Of a DNA stretch of 64,000 nt, positions 11,012-21,800 are shown in pieces. The number at the start of each line of letters is the position of its first letter. Position 1 is the first letter of the stretch. Origin of the DNA: Amyelois transitella (lineage: Eukaryota; Arthropoda; Insecta; Lepidoptera; Pyralidae); assembly GCF_032362555.1 (NCBI RefSeq), contig NC_083515.1:11195001-11259000 (forward strand), written 5' to 3'. A program made the position numbers and the translations under genes. The notes below the pieces were generated by a model. It was given only the letters and a program-made list of their open reading frames with translations. It was not told the origin of the DNA and made no database searches.

Positions 11012-13751
11012 CTATAGAATGTCGCTTTCGAGATCTTGCCTGATGAAGTCCGCGGCTTTCTCCGCTATCATGACCACGGGGGCGTTGGTGTTCCCGCGGG
11101 TGACCTTCGGCATCACACTGGCATCCACCGCCCGCAACCCAGACACTCCATATACCTTCAACTGCGAATCAACCACCGCTCCCATAGCGGCTGTTCCTAC
11201 AGCGTGCCACGCCGAAGTAGCCATCGATTTTGCAGAACAACGCAGTCTTTCCCGGCCCACCAGCTCAGAACAGCTGCTTATATTCAAATCGACGACATGA
11301 GCGTTCATTCGTTTGAAATATGAAGTGTTTACTAACGAATACGCGATCTCCATGACCTGGGGAAAGCCGGCCAGGTCATCGTCGTTGTTAAAGGTACCGG
11401 AGTAAATGAGAGGCGGGTCAAGTGGGTCGACGGATCTCAAACGGACTTCGCCTCGAGATTTCGGCTTCAGGAGAACCACGGCCAGGGACAACAGCTCGTA
11501 CTCTTTGTTCTTCTCATGCAGTTGATTACAAATCTCGTCACTGAAACCCAGTACCGACGAGCAGCCCTGGAAGAAATTGTTGCCCATAGGAACGCAGACT
11601 GGGTATATAGCGAAGTCGGGAACATTAGGATCTCCGTCCAAAGATACGTAAGCTCCCATGCTGTTGGAGTAGGAGAACATTCCTGTCCGGTCGTAGAGGT
11701 ATCTGATCATGTCCATGTACGTAGTCGACGGGCTCGTGAAACACGTTCCGTTCTCCGCAGCCAAGTAGGTCAGCACCATAACGTGATCGTGCAGATTGGT
11801 CCCGACGGGAAGGTCGCTCTTCACTCTGATTCCCAAACTATCCAAATGTTCTTTTGGACCGACCCCTGACAACATCAACAGTTTAGCTGTATTAAATGTG
11901 CCTGCAGATATAATAACTTCCTTTCTGGCATAATATTGCAAATCGACATTATCCGATAGCACTCGTACTCCATAAGCCGTACTATTTTCAATCAGGACTT
12001 TCGTCGCCAACGTATTTTTAAGAATAAATAGATTAAGGTTTCCATTCACTTCATTAAGAAGACCAGTGAGCGAGCTGTCCCGTTGGCCGTTACGGATCGT
12101 GTGTGAGAATCTTCCAGCACCAATGGTTTCTGGATTCGTCATATCATCAACAATATTAAAACCTAATTCTTTGAAAGCGTCCAAGAAACGATCCGTGTCA
12201 AATGTTGACTCGTTGAGTCCTGAAACTTCTATAGCGCCGCCTCGCCCATGATATTTCATTAAATGAGGATTATTGACTATTGTTTCGTCTGTCAAATGTT
12301 CAGTCTTCATGAAATACTCCAATACGGATCCCCATGCCCAGTCTTCGCCGACTGTTTGAGCCCACTCGTCGAAGTCGGCGGGGAAACCTCTAGCGTAGAC
12401 CATGTCGTTCAAGGAGCCGCTGCCACCCAGCATGTAGCCCCGTGGTTGCCGCTGCCTGCCACCCTTGAGAGCCTGGCTTGAAGAGTGGTCATTTTCAGTC
12501 GTGAAGTTCCAGTCGTACTTACTGCCTTTGAGGACATCACGGAATCCTGGAACCTGACAGTTTTCATATATATATAGTTCTTCTATTACATATATCTAGA
12601 AAATTAACAAAGTCTAATTGATATGTCATAGAAGTCGCTTTGTGTAATTACCTTACCTACCTACTTCTGGATTGTAGTGATGCAGGTTGCAAATGGGACC
12701 ATCATCAAGACCATCATCTAAAACACCTATGAGAACCTGCTTTACTCACTATAGCCTCCTGCGGGGGGTCCCCGCCCGCCTCCACCAGCAGCACGGTGGC
12801 GCCCGGCCAGGCGGCGAGCCGAGCCGCCAGCGCAGCCCCCGCCGTGCCGCCGCCCACGACGATGTAGTCGAAGGTGGACTCATCTAAAAACAATGATCGA
12901 TTGATTAAGTTTGTGTACATGGCGTTCTAAAATCACAAAAAAATTGTTATGACCGATTTTATTGACAAATCTTTTACAGCACGAATTTCTAGTAAGAAAT
13001 GAAATGATGAAGATGCAACTTGCACTTACAACTTTATCTTTAGCAGAAACAGACATCTGAGAATGCAATCGGGAAAATACTAATGGACCCTACAGAAGAA
13101 TTAATTTAAGTCACTTTTAAAAATGTATAAATCTCTCCATATGAATGTGTGTTGTGTACGTTACCAAACCCAATGAAATCCACGCCTTTTAAAACAATTT
13201 TCTCGAGAAGTGTTCTCACATGACTGGGACATAAATTGTATAAATAAAACCTCGTACTTACTATTGCCGTGTGGTTCCCGGTACCAATACAAAAAGAATA
13301 GGACCCCTCCAGCTCTTTCCCATGGAGTATCGTTGAGTTAGTATCTCGTAACACAAGTCTCGAACTTACTTCGAGGCTAACTCCATCTGTGTAATTTGTC
13401 CCGTATATATTTATTTATGTCGTAAAAGGCGACTAAGGGATATGCTTACAAACTTGGGATTCTTTTTCAGGCGATGGGCTAGCAACCTGTCACTGTTTGA
13501 ATCTCAATTCTATCATTAAGCCAAATAGCTGAACGTGGCCATTCAGTCTTTTCAAGACTGTTGGCTCTGTCTACCCGGCAAGGGACATAGACGTGACCAT
13601 ATGTATGTAAGTTGTACTTACTAACAGGAGCCGCCTGCTCCGGCCACGGCTCCGACAGCAGGCACTGGGAGGCCGCGAAGAACTGCACTGCTGACACGAA
13701 GGTGGAGGTCACGGCCGCCCCGCCCCCCGGGCATGACAGCTCCACGTTCAT
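11012..13751 (-). CDS. GMC-family (glucose-methanol-choline) flavin oxidoreductase, complete, 3 coding exons
   Basis: Coding exons are 13751-13622, 12883-12750 and 12553-11012, giving 601 residues, normal for insect GMC enzymes; all junction phases agree. The N-terminus has the hydrophobic FVSAVQFFAASQC stretch typical of insect members. The FAD-binding Rossmann motif VVGGGTAG is at residues 52-59. The GMC signature GGSGSLNDMVYARG follows. The C-terminus has the active-site SAWHAVGTAAMG motif (His near residue 538) and GNTNAP (about 575-580). Known family chemistry is FAD-dependent oxidation of alcohols or sugars; members include glucose dehydrogenase and the clustered insect paralogues. The substrate cannot be read from sequence. 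An acceptor (ATCAG) sits 18 bases before the ATG, so an upstream 5'UTR exon is likely. Intron 1 holds an R1 with a nested tRNA-SINE fragment. Confidence 0.9.
13264..13610 (+). mobile_element. R1, full length, split by a SINE fragment
   Basis: R1 parts 13264-13324 and 13420-13610. The 3' end lies about 12 bases from the GMC exon 1 donor. Confidence 0.9.
13325..13419 (+). mobile_element. tRNA-SINE 3' fragment nested in R1
   Basis: The last 95 bases of the SINE (GTATCGTTGAGTTAGTATC to the TTTATTTAT tail) split an R1 between CCCATGGA and GTCGTAAAAGG. 5' truncated at insertion. Confidence 0.88.
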
Positions 13752-13769
13752 AGCGCCCGAGCACAGGAC

Positions 13770-14429
13770 CTGATGGTAAAAAGTAAGTAAGTAAATGCTT
13801 TATTGTTCACTAAAGGAGTACATTACAAATAAAAACAGTACAAAGGCGGGCTTATCCCTAAGTGGAATCTCTTCCAGCCAACCCGACAATAAGAGGATCA
13901 TATACAAAATTGAGGCAAGGGTGATTTGGGTGTGGTGTAAGTATATTTGCAATCAATGAATGCATTAAATCTATCAGTTTATTGCTATCCTCACCTTGGA
14001 CTTATCTATCATTTAATCAAAAGATTTAAGGATTTATTTATCAATTGTTATAACTTTGTGTATATTATTTATTTTTACACTAGGTACCTAATATATCTTT
14101 GAGGTTTAACAGATCATGACTTTTTGTATATTGTTCCTTTATATTAGTAGAATCCCATTAGAATAGAATCTGGATTTTTATTTCATTCATCACCCTATTC
14201 AGCGATCACCTACTATTGAGCGATTTAATATAGTGCAGCCAGTACACTTAAATTAAAAAAAAACATTGACCCAAGTAATTATCAGAGAAAGTTATTATTT
14301 AATCAGTACCTAGGTACGGTCGCGTTCATAATTGCAGTCATAGTTCGCAAATCTTTATAGCTTGCAGTCACCGCTGTCACTCACACATTTACACAAATAA
14401 CACAATAAACGTTGCTAAGCGTTGGGTAA
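13770..14429. other. GMC upstream region
   Basis: Upstream intron or promoter of the GMC gene; no motif claimed. Confidence 0.35.
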
Positions 14430-15090
14430 CGCGAGATATCATCAAGAAGAGGGTAGCGTAAAAAGTCGACCGCGCGGCGCTCGTCGTCCGCTTATCAAAA
14501 CAGCGACACGAGACACAGCGGAGATCCATGGTGGAACAGTACGACAATAATGGCTTCATACCTACCAGAATATTTGCGGAATCGTTCGATACTTCAGTGG
14601 TTACTGTTCATCGAGTTTTGCACCGTGAATGACTGCACCACAGACAGCCATGAAGGAAGCCGTATTTATCCGAAATAAATAAGCAAAAATGTTTAGAATT
14701 TGCTCGGCAGTATTTGGATTTTGACTGGAAAAAAGCGATATTTACGGACGAAAATTCGTTTATGTCTTCGCAACACGGTACGCGTCATTTATGGCGAGGA
14801 AATGCAACTTCGTATGAAGAAAAACATATTGTGCTAAATATGGAGTCTGTACGCATATCTGTAAATATGTGGGGCTGGATGAGTGCTGCTGGACCTGGGG
14901 AACAGGTGTGGATAGCAGGACGCGCTACAGCTGCTCATTATGTGCAAGTGCTGCAAGAAACCATGTTATCAACTGTGCGGTGTATTTATCCGATTGATGA
15001 TATGCCAACAATATCATTTGTGCAAGACAACTGCCAACTGTGCATCGAGTCCATATCCGTGAAAGGTTCTGCCAGTTTATATTAAAAGTC
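14430..15090 (+). pseudogene. Degenerate Tc1-like transposase relic
   Basis: An in-frame stretch at 14714-15085 reads AIFTDENSF...HLWRGN...WGWMSAAGPGE...ISFVQDNCQ, matching the catalytic core of Tc1-like DDE transposases: first Asp in FTDE, second in VQDN. Upstream, 14490-14640 decodes in another frame to a helix-turn-helix-like segment (RRPLIKTATRDTAEI). The third catalytic residue and the C-terminus are missing and frames are broken, so it is dead. I found no terminal inverted repeats. Confidence 0.7.
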
Positions 15091-17109
15091 CTAATTACTT
15101 AGATAGTATTTTAAGGACAGCTTCAATATCTTTTCTTTATGAAAACGAATAATTAAGCTGTAACCTTAATAACAGGAGATGAGTGGATGATACAATTGGT
15201 GTAATAGACTGTATGTATAGCTTTATATAATCATCAATAAGTAAATAAAACTATAGGTAAACTGTTTCAATAAAATTTACTAATTTTAATTATTGAATGT
15301 TTTTATTTTGCTCCCTCTTGTTTAATATTTCTAACTGATTTCCGTGTTTGAAGACACGTGTATTGTAATTCTTAGATATCAGTTAGTTAGTTAGTCAGTC
15401 AGTTATTTAGTTCAAATGGCACCTTGAAACATTAAAAATAGCCAGTAACACTAAAATAGACAAAAAAAATCTTGAATAACTTCGGAATCCAAGTAACGCT
15501 AGTAACTAGAACAAGCGAGTGTGAGCAAGCGAGATTATCTAATATATTTTAGATCTCACTTGCTCACACGAAGTAGGTAATTGCTACCCAATAACTTTCA
15601 AAGGAACCACTACCTATGTTAGGGTCGTGTGCAGAAAAACTTTCAACCTTATTGAAACGACATAAGTCTGGCAGTCGCAGACTTCCCTCTATAGGCAAAA
15701 CTTATGCAAATAATGAGAGACGACGATATCTCGATCGACAATTATCGGGCCCCGTTCGGCCATCGTTGATTACCGTCTCTTTCTGTTTAGTTATGTTATA
15801 TGTCATAGAATAATAAACTGTTTTACTTAGTAATCATTGGTATTAAAGACCGTATTCATTTGATGGAATATTTATTCTTTTTAAATATGCATGTGTGTGT
15901 GTATCTAGTGGAACCACAGTGCACGCTATTTTAACCCGTAAGAATTTTAAAACTATGACTGCAGATATGAACGCGATAGTACCTACTGTTCCTAATGATT
16001 ATTTTATAGTCAACTAAATTTGCAGGAAAATCTATTCAACTAAACAATTGATACCTAGTTAAGTTTTTTTTACTATCAATTTATGTTCAAAAAATTGTAT
16101 TGTGATACGTGCAACATAACGTGATATCAGGTCGTTGACCCGCCTACATTATCAGTCACGGCCATGTATTGTCACGTGATAATACTTTTTTTTTAAACAC
16201 AAACTGTCATACGTACCTACTACTTACTCCTTATCCATCCCTACTCTAGCGATACAAAAGAAACGTATATTTTTTAACGTATAAAGTCTAGGTGTGTTGT
16301 AATTTAAAAGCAACACCGCTAGAAGTGTAACCAGTAACAAAATACATGTTCATTTAATGACTCAGACATCCGCACTATTTTAATATTTAGTTAAAAAATA
16401 TTCTGTAACAAAAGGAAATCGAAAATTGTGTCGTATCTCATCTTAAAATTCATTACAATTCCTTCACTGCATTTCAATCATCATTGTTCTGGCTTTAGTC
16501 CCAACAAGTATTATCTGAGGAGAAATCAAGGGTCATAAGGACACGGAGAGACTAAACACTGTTTGACCTCCGTGACCCTGTTCCTAGGGGAACCTAACTC
16601 AGTTTTGATCATGGTTATTCCACTGAGACAAGTGAGAGAGCTTAGCTTTAGCTGATGATAAAGATTTTTAAACAACTAGGTGCTAATAATAAAACTTCAT
16701 TAAAAAAATAAATGAACATTTTAACACTGTACTCACCGTTCAAGCAGGCGCCAAGTCGATAAAAATTTACAATAATCTTGAACAAGATAGCATAATTACT
16801 TGACACACTCACTGCCGACTTGCAATACAAAGCAATTATCACTCGATTGCTATTCACACATTATTTAAGACTACCTACTTTCAAATTATTGATAAGAAAA
16901 TTTCGAATAACAACGATACAAATGAAAATGTCGCAGGGGGAATGCCGAAACGAAATCATTTATCATTATCATATCATCATTTGATAATATCAAGGATGTG
17001 AATATAAATATATATATAATCACATTGACAAAAACAAAAGGATGTCTATATAACTATATATAGAAGGTCAAGATTACCTTCTCTTAACCAAAGATCAGTT
17101 AACGTTAAA
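15091..17109. other. Intergenic, little recognised
   Basis: Contains an imperfect hairpin at 15519-15569 (GTGTGAGCAAGCGAGAT and its near complement) and the weak R6 fragment. No gene supported. Confidence 0.4.
16484..16620 (-). repeat. Dispersed repeat (family R6), fragment
   Basis: GGCTTTAGTCCCAACAAG through GGGGAACCTAACTCAG; similar to the block at 5325. Confidence 0.4.
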
Positions 17110-17236
17110 GAAGTCTTATAAGCTTGGGATTCTTCTTGTAGGCTGTGGGCTAGCATCCTGTCACTATTTGAATCTCAATTCCATCACTAAGCAATACAGC
17201 TGAACGCTGTGTCTACTCCGCAACGGATATAGAAAG
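17110..17236 (+). mobile_element. R1, 5' truncated, diverged
   Basis: Core (GGGCTAGCATCCTGTCAC) and 3' end with a short internal loss. Confidence 0.7.
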
Positions 17237-17298
17237 AAGGAAAGAAATAAATAATTATCATCTCTACAATACAAATAAACATAACTTTATAGACGTGA

Positions 17299-17361
17299 TA
17301 CATCTTTTGCTTCTCCATACATACGTACATATAACGTATGTATGGAGAAGCAAAAGATGTA
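17299..17361. repeat. Perfect 28-bp inverted repeat
   Basis: Arms 17299-17326 and 17334-17361 with a 7-base loop; core CTTTTGCTTCTCCATACATA. The right arm runs into a decayed LINE tail. Confidence 0.95.
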
Positions 17362-17681
17362 TGCAGGGATCGAGGCAAGTGGAAAGTAATCTCTCCCTAA
17401 CCCACACAAAAAAAAAAGAGTGATATTACCTATATATGTAAATACCGAGTCTATCTTCTGCCTCAGGCCAGTCATCAACTATTCTTGAATTCCATCAAGA
17501 AGAAGCACATCCAGAACTATCTTAAACCACGGAGTATCATCAACAATACCACAGAACACTGATCATTGCGGTGGACGATCTGATGATCTCGATATCAGCT
17601 GATAAGCCGGCACGCTCTCAACTCTGATTATACAATCGATACTTAATAATACACTTGACAGCCTTTAGTGTAGTGGTTATT

Positions 17682-17755
17682 ACGTATATATAGTCACGTC
17701 TTTATCCCAGCTGGGTAGACAGAGCCAACAGTCTTGTAAAGACCGAAATGCCACT
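17682..17755 (-). mobile_element. R1 3' fragment
   Basis: TATATATAGTCACGTC through AGACCGAAATGCCAC. Confidence 0.65.
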
Positions 17756-18485
17756 ATGTGATGTATGGCTTTCGAATATTTTTTCGAATTGATCATTCGC
17801 TGTATGGCTTTCGAATATTTTTAGCGTTCAGTTTAGGCTTCACTTTTTTAATAAATACGTAATAAATGCCTTCTTGAAACAAGTTCGTCTTTGCTTTTTT
17901 TTAATAATCATGTAGTTTATTTAAGTTTCACATGTGCAATTAAGAATTTACAATTTCAGAATGGCAAGGCAAATAAAACGAGGCGTGACATTTGTAAATA
18001 TACATTTATTTTACACTAATAACAGTATGTCATATTCCTTAATATTAGGGAAAAAATAAATTTTCAATGTCAAAGACACGTCATATATTACATTATGTAT
18101 ACTCCCTAGAATATATGTAGATAGAGAGACAGGGTCACGATGTAGATATACATTTACTGTAACTCATAATCATAATTATTCTAGTATTTGTCCTGTTTGC
18201 ATCCAAATTAGAACGAAGTCACCCTTAGGTTACCTAAGAACAGATCCGGGCGTACAAAAAGTATCTTATTTGAAGCATTCATTCATATTTATAATCAAAA
18301 AGTATATTTATAATCATGTACATTATTATACAAGGCCATTAGACCAGAGGGCTGGAAACTTCTCAAGTCAAAGATTAAGCATTGCCATTCAACGTGGCAA
18401 TGCAACCAGCCTTCTGGGCACGTTGTCGTGGGAAGACGATTTACAGGGACTACACAATTTATAAATTACGAGTTTTATTATTACT
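17756..18485. other. Intergenic beyond the ENGase 3' end
   Basis: AT-rich, no ORF with homology; part could be ENGase 3'UTR if the SINE polyadenylation signal is not used. Confidence 0.35.
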
Positions 18486-18735
18486 AACGGCCTCTGTGGC
18501 GCAGCGGTAGTGAACTTGTCTGTGACACCGGAGGTCCCGGGTTCGAATCCCGGCCAGGGCATGATGAGAAAAGAACTTTCTCTGATTGGCCTCTCTTGGA
18601 TGTTTATCTACATAATACTATATTATAAAAATATAGTATCGTTGAGTTAGTATCTCGTAACACAAGTCTCGAACTTACTTCGAGGCTAACTCAATCTGTG
18701 TAATTTGTCCCGTATATATTTATTTATTTATTATT
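18486..18735 (+). mobile_element. tRNA-derived SINE, full length
   Basis: The head has RNA polymerase III boxes: A box TGGCGCAGCGGTAG and B box GGTTCGAATCC. A non-tRNA body and a TTTA-repeat tail follow. The tRNA-like head does not form a full acceptor stem and the body recurs at 13325 and 31237, so it is a SINE and not a tRNA gene. It lies about 100 bases past the ENGase stop. Confidence 0.88.
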
Positions 18736-18834
18736 ATTAATAGTTAGAATATTGGAATGTCACTAGATAGTCTGAACTTAATTATACAAGTATATCTTTA
18801 ATCAACATGTTATAGGTTGCACACTAAATAAGGA

Positions 18835-21800
18835 CTAGGAATTTTCATTCCCTTTTGAATTCTGCAACTTCCCTTCGTCTACCTGTACGTCGGGATCCTC
18901 AAAAACGATGGTTCCAATTCGTTTTGAGTCTCTTTGTTCCACGGCGACCCCCCTGGAGCCCTGGGGAGCCCCGGTCCAGGCGGGGTCCACTCCCACTGAC
19001 TTTATGAGCCCGGGGCTGTTGGCGCCGAGAGTTGTGGACGTTTGTGTGGTCACGTTCATCTGATGCTGAAATTAATAAAAATAGATGTATACGTGATGTG
19101 CCGTGTGGTTCCCGGCACCAATAAAAAAAAAGAATAGGACCACTCCATCTCTTTCCCGTGGATGTCGTAAAAGGCGACTAAGGGATAGGCTAACAAACTT
19201 GGGATTCTTTTTTAGGCGATGGGCTAGCAACCTGTCACTATTGGAATCTCAATTCCATCATTAAGCCAAACAGCTGAACGTGGCCTATCAATCTTTTCAA
19301 GACTGTTGGCTCTGTCTACCCCGCAAGGGATATAGACGTGATTATATGTATGTATGTATGTACTAGATGTTGCCCGCGACTTCGTCCGCGTAAATTTGGA
19401 ATTTTTCCGCGTAAACTTATATGCAGGCAAACTACTAAACTACTTCTTTGGGGATCAGCAGCAGACATACAAACTATTTTCATTCTACAAAAAAGGGCAA
19501 TTCGAGCTATCTACGATCTTAAACAAAGAGATTCGCTTAGAGATTTTTTTTTCAAAAACCTAAATATTTTAACATTGCCCTCCCGATACATATTCGATAA
19601 CATTATACATGTTAGGAAAAACTTAGACTCTTACAAAAAAGTAGGTGAATGTACCTACTAGTAGATCACTGCGGAACAATTAGGTATAAGTTGTCGATCC
19701 CAGCACATCGGCTGGCTAACATTTTCCGTTATTTCTTCGCTCCTTATAGTTGCAGCGTGATGTTATATAGCCTAAAGCCTTCCTCAATAAATGGTTTATT
19801 CAACACAAAAAGAATTTTTCAATTCTAACCAATAGTTCTTGAAATTAGCGCGTTCAAACAAACAAACAAATACTTCAGCTTTATAATATTAGTATAGATG
19901 TAAATCAAGTAAAATAAGTATAAATCTTTAAAAAGAAAATTTAATTCAAGAGCACTATTAATTCAAGTTCTTCACTACTTATTCAGTAAGTGCAAAAGTG
20001 ACATCTAGATAAAGAAAAATTATATAACACTAGCTTTTACCCGAAACTTCACCCGCGCAAATTTAGCGCCACCTATACGCGCGAAACAAAATCAAATACA
20101 CCTACAAATCCCACGGGAACTGCAGTTTTTACCGGGATGAAATGTCCTTATGCCCTATGTCCTTCTCCAGGCTCTTCAGACGCAAAACTTCAAAAATATT
20201 GGAAACAAACAAACTTACTTTCGCATTCGGTCAAAAGTACCCGAAACCGCCGAGCTTGCATGAAGAGAATTATGAATGTGGATGAAGCGAAGGAAGTATG
20301 CAGAGATCGTGGCAAGTGGAAAGAGGTAGTCTCTGCCTACCCCTACCTACTACCTACTATGTTATGTTATGTTTACTTTCGCATTATTTAATATTAATTG
20401 GTATAATTAATTTTATTTAATTTTATAAATTTATTTCAATTTTTATATATATTTTATACATACACAAAAACACTTATCATTCCCGGAGGGGTAGGCAGAG
20501 ACTACATCTTTCCAATAATTAAGGTCAAAAGTTCATTGTATTCATAAATGTCCAACTAGGTCAATAGCTCACTATAATTGAGGCCTGCGCACGTTCTCTT
20601 GTCGTTTCGCGGTTTTGTTATCACTAGAAAACTAGATATCCTAGTAAAACTAATATAAATTTGTGTAATATTTATTTTATTAAATTTATATAATAAATAA
20701 TAATAATTCTATCTTAAAGCCAAATAGCTGAACGTGGTCTATCAGTCTTTACAAGACTGTTGGCTCTGTCTACCCCGCAAGGGATATAGACGTGATTATA
20801 TGTATGTGTGTAACTAATATAAACTATAATAGTTTTGAGACAAAAACAAACATACATGACATGGATACATACATATAATCACGTCTATATCCCTTGCGGG
20901 GTAGACAGAGTCAACAGTCTCGAAAAGGCTGATATTCAGCTGTTTGACTTAATTATAGTTTTGAGATTCAAATAGTGACAGGATGCTAGCCAATCGCTTA
21001 AAAGAACTATCCCAAGTATATAAGCCTATACCTTAGTCGCCTTTCACGACATCCATGCGAAAGAGATGGAGTGGTCCTATTCTTTTTCACACAATCATAA
21101 CCCCACGAAGATTTTAATCAAAATTTGAATGAATTTGTGGCGAAATCTATACGCCAGAAGTCACAAGAAAAAAATAAATTACGCGACGCTATCAATCAAA
21201 AACAGCGAAGAACCTAAAACGCGCAAGCAAAGATTTCACGGATTGGAGCTATATATACAACCTCCGACACAACATCGTCTGTCGCGCGGTTCCCCAGGCG
21301 TCACGCCAGCCTACAGGAAGATCTTCCCTTTGGTGGCGGTCGAGCCTAATCATCGCTCCCGCTACAAATTCAATAAGTACGTACCGGTGACTCCAGGACC
21401 TGCCGTGTGGGGCGGGGCATCTCATCGATCCTGTTTGTAACGTCCTCAGTTTCCTGTACAGACAGAGTCTTACGTAAATACTAGTTCTATCGTTAAGAAA
21501 CATTTAATAATATTACAAACAACCAATTGTATTTACCTATACATTGTATTAAACGTATTAAGTGCCGTGTGGTTCACGGCAATAATAAAAAAAAAAGAAT
21601 GGGACCACTTCATCTTGTTCCCATGGATGTCGTAAAAGGCGACTAAGGGATAGGCTTATAAACTTGGGATTCTTCTTTTAGGCGATGGGCTAGCAACCTG
21701 TCACTATTTGAATCTCAATTCTATCATTAAGCCAAGCAGCTGAACGTGGCCTATCAGTCTTTTTAAGACTGTTGGCTCTGTCTACCCCGTAAGGGATAAA

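Noticed and set aside
11516-11869. Plus-strand ORFs across the GMC gene
   Set aside because: Antisense shadows; the minus strand carries the GMC motifs.
18486-18558. Possible tRNA gene (good A and B boxes)
   Set aside because: The acceptor stem does not pair well, and the tRNA-like part continues into a body repeated at 31237 and 13325, so it is a SINE head.
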